Source: Bradyrhizobium glycinis
GTDB lineage: Bacteria; Pseudomonadota; Alphaproteobacteria; Rhizobiales; Xanthobacteraceae
Direction of reading: 5' to 3'
Length of the DNA stretch: 64,000 nucleotides
Assembly (NCBI RefSeq): GCF_016031655.1
Contig: NZ_JACCHQ010000004.1
Coordinates: 236,038 to 300,037, forward strand
The translations under genes and the position numbers were made by a program. The notes below the pieces were generated by a model. It was not told the origin of the DNA, searched no databases, and worked only from the letters and a program-made list of their open reading frames with translations. Of the stretch, positions 35,051 through 44,469 are shown one piece after another. Position 1 is the first letter of the stretch; each line of letters begins with the position of its first letter.

Positions 35051-35413
35051 CCGACCGACCACAGGCAACCCCTTGCAAGCAACTTCGGACCAGGGGGAGC
35101 AAGGAGCGGGCCAGCCCCGAAGAGCGGAGATTTCTGCAATTTAATCAACGCTTTGGCGATGTGGGCCCATCGCCGGCCAGCCGGCCCCGACCCCGCCATT
35201 TCTGCCGCCCCGGCAAGAATTGCCCTAAGCGAGGGGCCCGCGCGATTGCTTCACCGGAATGCCGCCTATATTAAAGAGGCTACTCTCAGCCGCTTTCGAC
35301 TTGGGCAGTCGTGCTCTTCGGGAACCAAGGTTCCGGAGGATCGCCGCCGTCCCCCGAGAAGGCACAGCAATCGCGGATCGCGCGTCGCCGCTCGTCACAA
35401 CGCTTTAAGGCCC
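35051..35413. other. Divergent promoter region between fliK and mnmA
   Basis: About 360 bases that must hold both promoters. I see no perfect sigma-54, CtrA or other operator match and no repeat. A GGCAAGAATTGCC palindrome at 35212-35224 has the wrong spacing for a sigma-54 promoter. Confidence 0.5.
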
Positions 35414-36595
35414 ATGCTCAACAGTCTGGATCTCGAAGGCCGTCCCGAGGACACCAGGGTCGTCGTCGCCATGTCGGGCGGCGTCGATTCCTCGACGACG
35501 GCTGCGCTGCTGAAGGCTGAGGGCTACGACGTCGTCGGCATCACGCTGCAGCTCTATGACCATGGCGCGGCCACCCACCGCAAGGGCGCCTGCTGCGCCG
35601 GCCAGGACATCCACGACGCCCGCGACGTCGCGGCCAAGCTCGGCATTCCCCATTACGTGCTCGATTACGAGGACCGCTTTCGCGAGTCCGTCATCGACAA
35701 TTTCGCCGATTCTTACGCGCTCGGCGAGACGCCGGTGCCCTGCATCGAGTGCAACCGCAGCGTCAAATTCCGTGACCTCTTGAAGACCGCCCGCGAGCTG
35801 GGCGCCCAGGCGCTCGCGACCGGCCATTACGTCGCCTCGCGCCGTCGGGGCGACGGCTCGCGCGCGCTGGTCTGCGCGGCCGACGCCGATCGCGACCAGA
35901 GCTATTTCCTATTCGCGACCACGCAGGAGCAGCTCGACTTTCTGCGCTTTCCGCTCGGCGACATGACCAAGCCCGAGACACGCGAGCTCGCGCGCCGCTT
36001 CGGCCTTGCGGTCGCCGACAAGCACGACAGCCAGGACATCTGCTTCGTGCCGACCGGCCGCTACACCGACATCATCACGCGCCTGCGCCCCAATGCGATG
36101 GACCCCGGCGACATCGTCGATCTCGAGGGCCGCGTGCTCGGCCGGCACAACGGCATCGCCAATTTCACCGTCGGCCAGCGCCGCGGTCTCGGCATCGCCT
36201 CCGGCTCGCCGCTGTTCGTGCTGCGGCTGGACGCAGCGACCCGCCGCGTCGTGGTCGGCCCGCGCGATGCGCTGAAGATGCACCGCATCTCCCTGCGCGA
36301 CGTCAACTGGATCGGCGACGGCGACATCGACCACGCCGTCGGAAGCGGCCTCGAGATGTTCGTGCGCGTGCGCTCCACCCGCAGTCCCCAACCGGCCTGG
36401 CTGCGCGGCAGCAACGGCCGTTACGAGGTCGAGCTCGTCGCGGGCGAGGAGGGCGTCTCGCCGGGACAGGCCTGCGTGTTCTACGACGCACCCAGCGGCC
36501 AGGCCCGCGTGCTCGGCGGCGGCTTCATCCAGAGCGCCGCAGCCAAGGTCGGCACGGGCACATCGCGCCCGCTCGCGGAAGCCGTGCGCGGCTGA
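35414..36595 (+). CDS. mnmA: MnmA, tRNA-specific 2-thiouridylase
   Basis: A 393-residue enzyme that thiolates U34 of Lys, Glu and Gln tRNAs. The PP-loop SGGVDSS is at residues 21-27. Two cysteines expected for persulfide chemistry are in [11 protein letters not shown] and in [27 protein letters not shown] and the C-terminal barrel complete the family pattern. The start ATG at 35414 is taken from the family; the open frame runs further upstream without similarity. Monocistronic. Confidence 0.96.
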   Translation: MLNSLDLEGRPEDTRVVVAMSGGVDSSTTAALLKAEGYDVVGITLQLYDHGAATHRKGACCAGQDIHDARDVAAKLGIPHYVLDYEDRFRESVIDNFADSYALGETPVPCIECNRSVKFRDLLKTARELGAQALATGHYVASRRRGDGSRALVCAADADRDQSYFLFATTQEQLDFLRFPLGDMTKPETRELARRFGLAVADKHDSQDICFVPTGRYTDIITRLRPNAMDPGDIVDLEGRVLGRHNGIANFTVGQRRGLGIASGSPLFVLRLDAATRRVVVGPRDALKMHRISLRDVNWIGDGDIDHAVGSGLEMFVRVRSTRSPQPAWLRGSNGRYEVELVAGEEGVSPGQACVFYDAPSGQARVLGGGFIQSAAAKVGTGTSRPLAEAVRG

Positions 36596-36637
36596 GCATC
36601 ATGAGATCGGACCGCACTCTCGCGACACCGGAAGTGC

Positions 36638-36785
36638 GCCCCCTCTCCCGCGTGGGGGAGAGGGTGCTTCCGCAATGGGATACTCCCGGTGCGGAGACAA
36701 CCCTCACCCGCGCCGGAGCCTGTCGTCGGGCGCGCCTTCGGCGCGACCCGGTGGGCGCGACCTCTCCCGCAAGCGGGAGAGGCTC
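36638..36785. repeat. Intergenic repeat, family D (CCCTCTCCCG type)
   Basis: A composite palindromic element with CCCTCTCCCGCGTGGGGGAG at its left end and CCTCTCCCGCAAGCGGGAGAGG at its right, around GGGCGCGCCTTCGGCGCGACC. The same kind of sequence recurs at 37926-38000. It fills most of the gap between mnmA and the methyltransferase. Confidence 0.75.
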
Positions 36786-36860
36786 CAGACCGCGCGCGGG
36801 GCAGGATCCGTTCTCACCAACAAACACACCTTAGAGAATCTTCGGGCAAGGGCAGGGGGC

Positions 36861-37499
36861 ATGGCAGCAGACATCTCGCGGGCCGGGGTCGAGAAGGCCT
36901 ATGGCCGCTGGGCGCCGGTCTATGATCTCGTGTTCGGCAAGGTGTTCGACGCCGGCCGGCAATCGACCATCGCGGAGGCCGACCGCATCGGCGGCCGCAT
37001 CCTCGACGTCGGCGTCGGCACCGGTCTTTCGCTGTCCGACTACGCGCGCACCACCAAGGTCTGCGGCGTCGACATCTCCGAGCCGATGCTGCGCAAGGCG
37101 CAGGCGCGTGTCCGAGCGCTGCGTCTCTCCAATGTCGAAGTCCTCTCGGTGATGGATGCGAAGAACCTCGCCTTCCCCGACAATTTCTTCGACGCGGTGG
37201 TGGCGCAATATGTCATCACGGCCGTGCCCGATCCCGAAGGCACGCTCGACGAGTTCGTGCGCGTGCTCAAGCGAGGGGGCGAGCTGATCCTGGTCAACCA
37301 CATCGGTGCGGAAAGCGGTCCGCGAAAGCTGTTCGAGCTCGCCTTCGCGCCGATCGCCCGCCGTCTCGGCTGGCGCCCGGAATTCCCGTGGGCCCGCCTC
37401 GAGGGGTGGGCCACAAGGCACGGCGGCGTCGCGCTCACCGAGCGCAGGCCCATGCCGCCGATGGGGCATTTCTCGCTGATCCGCTACCGCAAATCGTGA
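36861..37499 (+). CDS. Class I SAM-dependent methyltransferase, possible phosphatidylethanolamine N-methyltransferase
   Basis: A 212-residue methyltransferase with the SAM loop ILDVGVGTGLSLSDY (about 55-69), acidic GVDISEPML, and VMDAKNLAFPDNFFDAVVAQ. The layout and the start YGRWAPVYDLVFGKVF resemble rhizobial and Rhodobacter PmtA enzymes that methylate phosphatidylethanolamine toward phosphatidylcholine. Without alignment this stays probable. An AGGGGG precedes the ATG at 36861. Single gene after a repeat. Confidence 0.82.
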   Translation: MAADISRAGVEKAYGRWAPVYDLVFGKVFDAGRQSTIAEADRIGGRILDVGVGTGLSLSDYARTTKVCGVDISEPMLRKAQARVRALRLSNVEVLSVMDAKNLAFPDNFFDAVVAQYVITAVPDPEGTLDEFVRVLKRGGELILVNHIGAESGPRKLFELAFAPIARRLGWRPEFPWARLEGWATRHGGVALTERRPMPPMGHFSLIRYRKS

Positions 37500-37545
37500 T
37501 TGCGAACCGCGGGAACAGGGGACCTCGCGCGCGCGTTTCCTTCCC

Positions 37546-37899
37546 ATGCGCACGACAAACCTCATTCTCGTGGGCCTCCTGATCGCCGCCTCAGGCAGCG
37601 CGATCGCGCAGGCCCCGCCCGCCCCGGCGACGCCGCCACAACAGACCGCGCCGCCGTCCCCGCAACATGCGGCCAATTGCACACCGCAGGACCGCCCGAA
37701 TCGCTCATCGGACGGCACCACCATCGGCCAGTCCCGGGAACCGCTCGGCGACAAGCTCGCCAAATCCGACGGCGTGCTCTGCCCGCCCTCCGGCATCGAC
37801 CCCGAAATGCATGCCCCGGCGCCGGACACCGGCGGCAACACCCCGGTGATCCCGCCCCCCGGCAGCCCCGGCGGCGATCCCAATGTGAGGCCGAAATAA
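37546..37899 (+). CDS. Exported proline-rich hypothetical protein
   Basis: A 117-residue protein with a clear signal peptide (MRTTNLILVGLLIAASGSAI, cleavage after AIAQA), then a proline-, alanine- and glutamine-rich stretch and a polar domain with two cysteines (AANCTPQDRP and GVLCPPSGIDPEMHAP). A small periplasmic protein of unknown function; proteins of this type are common in Bradyrhizobium. Confidence 0.68.
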   Translation: MRTTNLILVGLLIAASGSAIAQAPPAPATPPQQTAPPSPQHAANCTPQDRPNRSSDGTTIGQSREPLGDKLAKSDGVLCPPSGIDPEMHAPAPDTGGNTPVIPPPGSPGGDPNVRPK

Positions 37900-37925
37900 G
37901 GGTTTCGCGCCTCTCGCGCTCTTCG

Positions 37926-38000
37926 CCTCTCCCCGCCTGCGGGGAGAGGCCGGAGCGCATCGCAGATGCGATCCGGGTGAGGGGGGACTCTCCCCGAGTC
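37926..38000. repeat. Intergenic repeat, family D (CCTCTCCCCGC type)
   Basis: CCTCTCCCCGCCTGCGGGGAGAGG, a near-perfect palindrome, is followed by a second smaller palindrome GCATCGCAGATGC and GGTGAGGGGG. It is related to the element at 36638-36785. Confidence 0.75.
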
Positions 38001-38166
38001 TGGTCCCAAGAAGGGGCAAATCCGTCGCCGAATGGCCTTTTCTTGCCGACTTGTCCCGTCGAAGCCTTGGCGAAGGCGGAGCTTTTAGCGTTGACTTACC
38101 CCCGCCCCCTTCCTTATATGCCGCGCGTTCGCGAGATCGGCCTCAAATCGCCGCCGCGATCCCTGT

Positions 38167-38243
38167 GGCGGGGTAGCTCAGCTGGTTAGAGCACGGGAAT
38201 CATAATCCTGGGGTCGGGGGTTCGAGTCCCTCCCCCGCTACCA
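38167..38243 (+). tRNA. tRNA with anticodon CAT, probably elongator tRNA-Met
   Basis: A complete 77-base cloverleaf: acceptor GGCGGGG/CCCCGCT with A discriminator and encoded CCA, D-arm GCTC..GAGC, anticodon stem CGGGA/TCCTG with loop ATCATAA (anticodon CAT), and T-arm with loop TTCGAGT. The first pair is G-U and the T-stem has one G-T pair. The D-arm and variable loop favour elongator Met over initiator; a lysidine-modified Ile tRNA cannot be excluded by eye. Confidence 0.92.
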
Positions 38244-38647
38244 AACCTGCGATTTTGCACGCCAAACTAGGATTTCGTGCGATTTTTTACCCCTTATCGG
38301 TAGCGCTGGCGACCAACGCGACGATTGTGCACTCCATCGGAAGCAGCTCGTGATGGTGGCGGATGCCGGACAATTGCCCGGCACATCTCGCGCGCCTACT
38401 TCATGCCAATACTGGCGGCCGCCGTTCGAAGTTCAGCCCATGATTATGAATCGTGAGTTCGACTTGCACTCTCTCCGCCATTTGCACGAATTTGTAAGCC
38501 AATCTACGATTCGTGCGCTTGGATTCGCTAGTTGGGCCTAATGGACGCCAACGGCCGAAGCAACAACAGAACCCTCCTGAGGCTCGTCACCCGAGGCGAT
38601 ACACACTCATGCGCTGCATCCGCCGCCGGCGAGCACGCTTCATAGCT
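38244..38647. other. Region after the tRNA, no gene seen
   Basis: About 400 bases with lower GC than the surroundings and a loosely repeated ATTTCGTGCGA/ATTCGTGCG motif (near 38271 and 38508). The flank of a tRNA is a usual integration point, but I see no integrase and no copy of the tRNA 3' end. Confidence 0.4.
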
Positions 38648-39526
38648 TCAGCTCAACGCGTGACCCGCCAATCCGTAGACCCACGGCGCGTTTTCCTTTC
38701 GGTTCAGGAATCGGCGTCCCCTGGACATGGTCGTGACTGTGTCGTTCATAGCGAGGCGGCTCTGTTGAAGAAAGTCCGCAAACAGACCCGTCTGCTCCCG
38801 TGTGTCCACGCGGGCGAATCGTCCGGCGAGATCCTTGAGATGCACGGCCGTGAGATGGATCGCGTCACAATCATTGCTGGCGATGATGGGGCCGATCACA
38901 TGACCGCGCCCGAATTCGCGCTTCATGGAATAGCCGACGGTCTCTCCGCCACGGCTCAGAACGCAGATTGACGCACCTTCTGAAAGCAATGCAAGCAACT
39001 TCCGGCGATTTGTTCCGAAAGCGCGTTCATCCAGCGCTGCGATCTCTTCGATGTTCTCGGTGGACAGCGAGCTCAATTCGCCGTCGAGAGCCGGCACCGG
39101 CGGGAGCGGTGACGCCACTTCTCCTTGCCACTGATACACGGTGGCTTCCTTGGTGAAGCCCAGCGAAAGATAAAGATGATATGCGGCATCGGTTGAGTTG
39201 AGGGTCAAATTCCGGCCGCCGCACCGCTCGAACACCTGCTCCATGAGCCAGCGGCCAGTACCTTGCGCCTGGGTTCGTGGCGACGTGATCACCAGGCCAA
39301 TCGTCGCGAAGTCGTGGCCATGTGGAAACCACATCGCGCTGCCGAAGACGCGTCCTATGCCGTCAACGGCTACGATGCCATGACCTGCGCGGCGCAAGAA
39401 ATCCCAATCCTTGGGCCGATGCGGCCAGCCCACCCCAGTCGAGAGCGCGTGGAGCAGCGTCACATCAACGTCATTGATGTCCTTCGCGGCCAGTTCAAAG
39501 GACTTCACGCGTACCGTTCGTCCCAT
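38648..39526 (-). CDS. GNAT family N-acetyltransferase with two domains
   Basis: A 292-residue protein. The first half is a GNAT domain (IGLVITSPRTQAQGTGRWLM with the acetyl-CoA loop, then YHLYLSLGF). The second half matches the YitH/Acetyltransf_18-type domain (GRGHVIGPIIASN). The paralogue at 53869-54744 has the same two-domain order and the same GRGHVIGP motif. The substrate is unknown; presence of two copies in one amine-catabolic region suggests acetylation of an amine or a pathway intermediate. Start at 39526 follows the family. Confidence 0.82.
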   Translation of the reverse strand: MGRTVRVKSFELAAKDINDVDVTLLHALSTGVGWPHRPKDWDFLRRAGHGIVAVDGIGRVFGSAMWFPHGHDFATIGLVITSPRTQAQGTGRWLMEQVFERCGGRNLTLNSTDAAYHLYLSLGFTKEATVYQWQGEVASPLPPVPALDGELSSLSTENIEEIAALDERAFGTNRRKLLALLSEGASICVLSRGGETVGYSMKREFGRGHVIGPIIASNDCDAIHLTAVHLKDLAGRFARVDTREQTGLFADFLQQSRLAMNDTVTTMSRGRRFLNRKENAPWVYGLAGHALS

Positions 39527-39871
39527 TTCAACTCGTCCATTCCTTGGCGGGATGCCGGTCCCCGCCCGACCGCGCCGTTTCTCTCCCGCCACTATAGGGC
39601 GTATTCGCCGCACTATCGCACGAAAACCCAGCAGGTTTCCCCTGTTTGGGCCGCCTCTTCGAAATCTTCGGCCTGTATTGCAACGCAATTCGGCAGGGAA
39701 AGCTCCGACTTGGAGCTACCTTCTCGATGTTCGGCAAACCGCGCAGGAAGATTGGGCGCCATGAATGCTCAAGAAGATCTTGCGAGGCTAATCGCTTTTC
39801 CCGGCGTCTTCGACACGCCAGGCCAGGCAGAGACGTACATCGAACACTCGGCTACTAACAGGAAAAATGCC
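39527..39871. other. Divergent intergenic region, GNAT and cupin genes
   Basis: About 345 bases. The cupin reading frame stays open upstream to an ATG at 39762, giving a 37-residue extension that does not look like the cupin family. Promoters for both genes should be here; no operator is recognised. Confidence 0.4.
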
Positions 39872-40228
39872 ATGTCGCTTCTGGTCACCATCGACACCAA
39901 TCCGGACTTCACACCGAAGAACGCGCTGCCTGCCCCGGAGCGGCTCATTTCGGGCAATCCATCCTTCAAGACCTGGGCACAGGACGCCTCGAAAGGCGAG
40001 AAGCTGCTGACCGGCGTCTGGGAAGCCACGCCGGGCGAGACCCATTCCATCAAGGGCACCACCTTCGAGTTCTGCCACATTCTCTCGGGTCTCATCGAGA
40101 TCGAGGAAAAGGGCGGTGAGGTCAGGAGGTACGGCGCCGGCGACAGCTTTGTGATGAAGCCCGGCTTCGTCGGCATCTGGCGTACGATCGAGACCGTGCG
40201 AAAGATCTACGTCTGCCATTACGACTGA
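39872..40228 (+). CDS. Cupin domain protein (DUF861 type)
   Basis: A 118-residue protein with a single cupin fold: GVWEATPGETHSIKGTTFEF, HILSGLIEIEEKGGEV and GDSFVMKPGFVGIWRTIETV. This DUF861/cupin_3 group often sits beside amine- and amino-acid-catabolic genes; it may act as an isomerase-like or binding protein. It precedes an aldehyde dehydrogenase on the same strand. AGGA lies eight bases before the ATG. Confidence 0.82.
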   Translation: MSLLVTIDTNPDFTPKNALPAPERLISGNPSFKTWAQDASKGEKLLTGVWEATPGETHSIKGTTFEFCHILSGLIEIEEKGGEVRRYGAGDSFVMKPGFVGIWRTIETVRKIYVCHYD

Positions 40229-40437
40229 GACGATGCCGAGGGCAGCACGATCAAACGGCCCTCAGAATATTCGACCTCCGGCGCTGCGTCTGACCAGATT
40301 CAACGCGGCCAAACGCGTCGCTTTCAATGAAAAATCCTGCGTGCGGTCCTGTACTGTTGGCATGAGACATCTTCGTCTCGCCACTCGCAAATCAGGCAGT
40401 GATGGTGAGGTCGAGCCCAAAGGCAAGGAGCAAGCCC

Positions 40438-41895
40438 ATGATTGCGTTGAAGGACAAAGATCTGTTTCGCCAGCAAGCGCTGATTGGCGGCACCTGGCGG
40501 GACGCGAGCAGGAAAGCCACCGTTGATGTCATCGATCCTGCGAGCCAGAAATTGCTTGGCACGATTCCCGACATGGGGCGCGACGAGACCAGGGCAGCAA
40601 TCGACGCAGCGGCGGCTGCGTTCAAGCATTGGAAGACCAAGGCCCATGCAGAGCGTGCCGCACTGCTGGAGCGCTGGTATGAGCTCATGCGGCATCATGA
40701 GCAGGATTTGGCGCTTCTGCTGACGCTTGAACAGGGCAAGCCGCTTGCTGAATCGCTCGGCGAGATCCGTTACGGGGCTTCGTTCGTCAAATGGTTTGCG
40801 GAAGAGGCGCGACGGATCAACGGATCGACGATCCCGTCACCTACTGTCGACCGCCGCATCCTGGTGCTGAAAGAGCCGGTGGGCGTCTGCGGGATCATCA
40901 CGCCCTGGAATTTCCCCAACGCGATGATTACGCGCAAGGTGGCACCCGCGCTTGCCGCCGGGTGCACCGTGGTCATCAAGCCCTCCGAGTTTACGCCTTT
41001 TTCGGCTCTCGCGATCGCTGTTTTGGCCGAGCGGGCGGGGATTCCGGCGGGCGTGATCAATATCGTGACGGGCATGCCGGCAGAGATCGGTCAGGAGCTG
41101 TTAGCCAACGAAACCGTGCGCAAAATCTCCTTTACGGGGTCAACTCGCGTCGGCGCGTTGCTGATGAAAGGCGCCGCGGACAACATCAAGAGGCTGAGCC
41201 TCGAGCTCGGCGGCAACGCTCCCTTCATCGTTTTTGACGATGCCGATATTGACCGAGCGGTCGAAGGGGCGATTGCGTCAAAATTCCGCAATGGCGGGCA
41301 GACGTGCGTCTGCTGCAACCGCATTCTCGTGCAAACAGGCATTTACGACGCCTTCGCCCAGAAGCTCGCCACCCGAGTCGCGAAAATGAAGGTCGGTGCC
41401 GGTACGGAAGAGGGGGTCGCAATCGGACCGATGATCAACGGCGCGGCGATCGAAAAGATCAAGCGGCACGTCGCGGATGCCCTGGGCAAGGGTGCAAAGA
41501 TCATCGCGGAGAGTGAGGCCGTGCCGGAAGGCCGGCAATATGCCCGCCCTGTCGTGCTCGGCGGCGCGACGACCGAGATGCTGCTCGCATCAGAGGAGAC
41601 TTTCGGGCCGGTGGCACCTCTTTTCCGCTTCGAGACCGAGGACGAGGCAATTGCGATTGCCAACGGCACGCCGTTCGGCCTTGCTGCCTATTTCTACACT
41701 GAAAACCTCAGGCGCTCATGGCGTGTTGCCGAGGCGCTCGAGTTCGGCATGGTCGGCCTGAACACCGGCCTTATCTCGACCGAGGTTGCGCCTTTCGGCG
41801 GCGTCAAGCAGTCGGGCCTCGGACGCGAGGGATCCCAACTCGGGATAGAAGAATATCTCGAGACCAAGGCGCTCCACGTGGGCGGGCTGGACTGA
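40438..41895 (+). CDS. gabD: NAD(P)-dependent succinate-semialdehyde dehydrogenase type
   Basis: A 485-residue aldehyde dehydrogenase. Catalytic residues lie in SLELGGNAPFIVFDD (Glu) and GQTCVCCNRILV (Cys); TPWNFPNAMITRKVAPALAA and SFTGSTRVG bind the cofactor. The whole pattern (FKHWKTKAHAERAALL, ASEETFGPVAPLF) is that of GabD, which oxidises succinate semialdehyde to succinate. With the class III aminotransferase nearby, GABA breakdown is a sensible role. AAGGAG precedes ATG 40438. Confidence 0.85.
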   Translation: MIALKDKDLFRQQALIGGTWRDASRKATVDVIDPASQKLLGTIPDMGRDETRAAIDAAAAAFKHWKTKAHAERAALLERWYELMRHHEQDLALLLTLEQGKPLAESLGEIRYGASFVKWFAEEARRINGSTIPSPTVDRRILVLKEPVGVCGIITPWNFPNAMITRKVAPALAAGCTVVIKPSEFTPFSALAIAVLAERAGIPAGVINIVTGMPAEIGQELLANETVRKISFTGSTRVGALLMKGAADNIKRLSLELGGNAPFIVFDDADIDRAVEGAIASKFRNGGQTCVCCNRILVQTGIYDAFAQKLATRVAKMKVGAGTEEGVAIGPMINGAAIEKIKRHVADALGKGAKIIAESEAVPEGRQYARPVVLGGATTEMLLASEETFGPVAPLFRFETEDEAIAIANGTPFGLAAYFYTENLRRSWRVAEALEFGMVGLNTGLISTEVAPFGGVKQSGLGREGSQLGIEEYLETKALHVGGLD

Positions 41896-41923
41896 AAGAT
41901 CCATCGGATCAGTCGCCGAGACA

Positions 41924-41954
41924 GAAAAGGGGGCGGTCGAACCGCCCCCTTTTC
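41924..41954. terminator. Bidirectional rho-independent terminator
   Basis: A perfect 14-pair hairpin: GAAAAGGGGGCGGT (41924-41937), loop CGA, ACCGCCCCCTTTTC (41941-41954). The A and T tracts on both sides allow termination of gabD from the left and of the HAD gene from the right. Confidence 0.92.
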
Positions 41955-42027
41955 TCCTTCACGGATCCGATTTCCAAGCTTCGTAAGAACTGACGCGCGT
42001 GGAAGAAGCCCTGATGAGAATCGCGCT

Positions 42028-42717
42028 TCACGCGGTTTTGCGCAACGGCTCCAAGCCGACCGCCGCGGCAAGCCCGCCGATATCAGCCACCTCTGTGTAT
42101 TCATAGGACGGGTTCGCCGGCTCGTGACCGCGGTTCACCCAGACCTTGCTCTTGATACCGAGGTCGTAGGCGGTCATCAGGTCGTAGCGGAACGAGGAGG
42201 AGACGTGAGTGATATCTTCCGGGCCGCAGCCCAGCTTGTCGAACATGTATTCGAAGCCTTTCATGTGCGGCTTGTAGGCGCCAGTCTCCTCGGCCGTGAT
42301 GACCATGTGGAAGGGAGCACCGAGCTTCTCCACGTTCGACATGATGAGGTTCTTCATGGAGTTCGACAAGATGACCAGCGGGATTTCCTTGGCAACCTTG
42401 GTCAGACCAGCCGGGACGTCGGGATGTGGACCCCACGTGTGGATCTCTTCATTGATGCGCTGGGCATGCTCCGGCTTGAAGACGACACCATTGCGCTTGC
42501 AGGCACGCTCCAGCGCATTGTGCACGACCTCGAAGTACGGCTTCCAGGCGCCGAGAACCTCGTCAAGGCGATAGGCTGAAAAATCCTTGATCAGCTTGGC
42601 CATGGCCGTCGACGAGAGCTCGGAGCCATAGACGCGGGTCGCGGCGCCCGCCATGTCGAAATTGGTCAGCGTGCCGTAGCAGTCGAAGGTGATGTATTTC
42701 GGTCTGAATGTCGCCAT
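42028..42717 (-). CDS. Haloacid dehalogenase type II (HAD hydrolase)
   Basis: A 229-residue HAD protein with nucleophile motif FDCYGTLTNF (Asp near residue 10), VILSNSMKNL (motif II) and GAYKPHMKGFEYMF (motif III lysine), then SSFRYDLMTAYDLGIKSKVW. The order and cap match L-2-haloacid dehalogenases, which remove halide from 2-halo acids by hydrolysis, but many of these act on other substrates. The gene is divergent from the aminotransferase and convergent with gabD. Confidence 0.82.
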   Translation of the reverse strand: MATFRPKYITFDCYGTLTNFDMAGAATRVYGSELSSTAMAKLIKDFSAYRLDEVLGAWKPYFEVVHNALERACKRNGVVFKPEHAQRINEEIHTWGPHPDVPAGLTKVAKEIPLVILSNSMKNLIMSNVEKLGAPFHMVITAEETGAYKPHMKGFEYMFDKLGCGPEDITHVSSSFRYDLMTAYDLGIKSKVWVNRGHEPANPSYEYTEVADIGGLAAAVGLEPLRKTA

Positions 42718-43056
42718 AGCTCCAATCCTTGCGATCTCGCACCGCTTGCCGGTACGACACGCATCCTAGCGAGTAGCCGACGAGATAAAGCGCCGATGTC
42801 GCGGTGGTCGGGAGCAGATTGTGTCGTATCGCATCGGAGCCGCGGCAGAGAGTTACGCGACGACGGCCCTCCTCGTTCAGCTTCAATGCCGTCGCCGCAC
42901 CATACCGGCATAAGATGCCGCAGTGGTGTCCAATCAAAGTCAAAACGCCCTCCCTCCGTGTCCTGCCTGGGAGCAACTGCTGTCTTCGGAGACTTATGTT
43001 GAGCCCGGACACAACGGGCTGCTCGCACAAACATCGCGGCCGATCTGGAGGACAAT
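42718..43056. other. Divergent intergenic region, HAD and aminotransferase
   Basis: About 340 bases. Short open frames on both strands here show no family. The promoters of both flanking genes must lie here; no clear operator is seen, although the Lrp-type regulator nearby could bind. Confidence 0.4.
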
Positions 43057-44433
43057 ATGTTGAGCAACTCGCTGATTGAACTCGATCGTGCGCATTTCAT
43101 TCACCCGGTCTCATCCTATCGCAGCCACGAGGCGACGGGCGTCCGGGTGCTGAAGTCAGCGAAGGGCGCGACGCTGACTGATATTTCGGGGCGTCAATTG
43201 CTCGACGGCTTCGCGGGCCTATGGTGTGTCAATGCCGGCTACGGCCAGGACAGCATCATTGAAGCGGCCACGAGGCAGTTGCGCGAACTTCCCTATGCGA
43301 CGGGCTATTTCGGATTAGGCTCCGAGCCGGCGATCCGGCTGGCCGCCAGGCTGGCTGAATTGGCGCCTGGCGATCTGAACCATGTCTACTTCACGTTAGG
43401 CGGCTCCGATGCCGTCGACAGCACGATCCGGTTCATCCGGTACTATTATCATGCCAAGGGTACGCCACAGAAGGACCAGTTCATCTCCGTCGAATCCGGC
43501 TACCATGGATCGTCGACGGCCGGGGCTGGCTTGACCGCGCTGCCCGCCTTTCATGCGGGCTTCGGGGTGCCCTACAGCTGGCAACACAAGATCCCGTCGC
43601 ACTATGCCTATCGCAATCCCGCCGGTTCTAATCCCCAGGCGATCATCGCCGCGTCGGTCGCGGCGCTACGCACTAAGATTGCCGAACTCGGCGCAGATCG
43701 CGTTGCCGCTTTCTACGTCGAGCCGATACAGGGTTCGGGTGGCGTCCTCGTTCCGCCGCCGTCCTGGCTGAAGGCCATGCACGCCGTCTGCAAGGAGCAC
43801 GATATTCTGTTCGTTGCCGATGAGGTCATCACCGGATTTGGCCGTGTCGGTCCGCTCTTCGCCTGTGAGGAGGACGACGTCGTGCCGGATCTCATGACCA
43901 CGGCAAAAGGACTGACGTCGGGCTATGTGCCGATGGGGGCCGTGCTGATGTCCGACCGCGTCTACAACACAATTGCAGACGGCGCCGGCAAGGCGGCCGT
44001 CGGCCACGGCTACACCTACTCCGCGCATCCCGTCAGCGCAGCCGTCGGGCTTGCGTGCCTCGACCTTTATGAAAATGGGCTGCTGGAGAACGGCCGGAAG
44101 GCGGGACGCCGCCTGATGGAAGGCCTTCGGGCACTTGCAGATCATCCGCTCGTCGGCGATGTCCGCGGTCGCGGCATGCTGGCTGCAATCGAGCTTGTCA
44201 CCGATAAGGAACGCAAGACGCCGCTGCCGGCCGAGGCTGACGCGGCGCGCCGCATTTTTGACCGCGCATGGGACAACGGCCTCGTCATCCGCGCCTTCGC
44301 ACAGGGTGTTTTGGGTTATGCGCCGCCGCTCTGCTGCACGGCTGATGACATCGATGGCATCATCGAACGGACAAGAACGACGCTCGACCAGACTCTCGAA
44401 GACAGGGACGTCCGCGCGGCGATGAAAGGATGA
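43057..44433 (+). CDS. Class III aminotransferase (aspartate aminotransferase family)
   Basis: A 458-residue PLP enzyme. The PLP lysine lies in TTAKGLTSGYVPMGAVLMSD; FVADEVITGFGRVG and AGLTALPAFHAGFG are typical of omega-aminotransferases that use GABA, beta-alanine, putrescine or similar amines with pyruvate or another keto acid. GGAGG lies upstream of the ATG at 43057. With gabD three genes away this could form an amine to semialdehyde to acid route. Confidence 0.87.
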   Translation: MLSNSLIELDRAHFIHPVSSYRSHEATGVRVLKSAKGATLTDISGRQLLDGFAGLWCVNAGYGQDSIIEAATRQLRELPYATGYFGLGSEPAIRLAARLAELAPGDLNHVYFTLGGSDAVDSTIRFIRYYYHAKGTPQKDQFISVESGYHGSSTAGAGLTALPAFHAGFGVPYSWQHKIPSHYAYRNPAGSNPQAIIAASVAALRTKIAELGADRVAAFYVEPIQGSGGVLVPPPSWLKAMHAVCKEHDILFVADEVITGFGRVGPLFACEEDDVVPDLMTTAKGLTSGYVPMGAVLMSDRVYNTIADGAGKAAVGHGYTYSAHPVSAAVGLACLDLYENGLLENGRKAGRRLMEGLRALADHPLVGDVRGRGMLAAIELVTDKERKTPLPAEADAARRIFDRAWDNGLVIRAFAQGVLGYAPPLCCTADDIDGIIERTRTTLDQTLEDRDVRAAMKG

Positions 44434-44469
44434 ATCGCTGCGCCTGCCCGTTGACGGCCGAATTGGCCT

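Noticed and set aside
33489..35144. Long open frames on the plus strand opposite fliK
   Set aside because: They reflect the alanine-rich low-complexity DNA of fliK; no protein family is visible.
35212..35224. GGCAAGAATTGCC upstream of mnmA/fliK as a sigma-54 promoter
   Set aside because: A sigma-54 promoter needs ten bases between GG and GC; here there are eight. It is a short palindrome only.
17323..38000. Palindromic repeats as a CRISPR array or as terminators
   Set aside because: They are single, widely spaced, and not in a regular repeat-spacer series. They lack a T tract, and some are not directly at gene ends.
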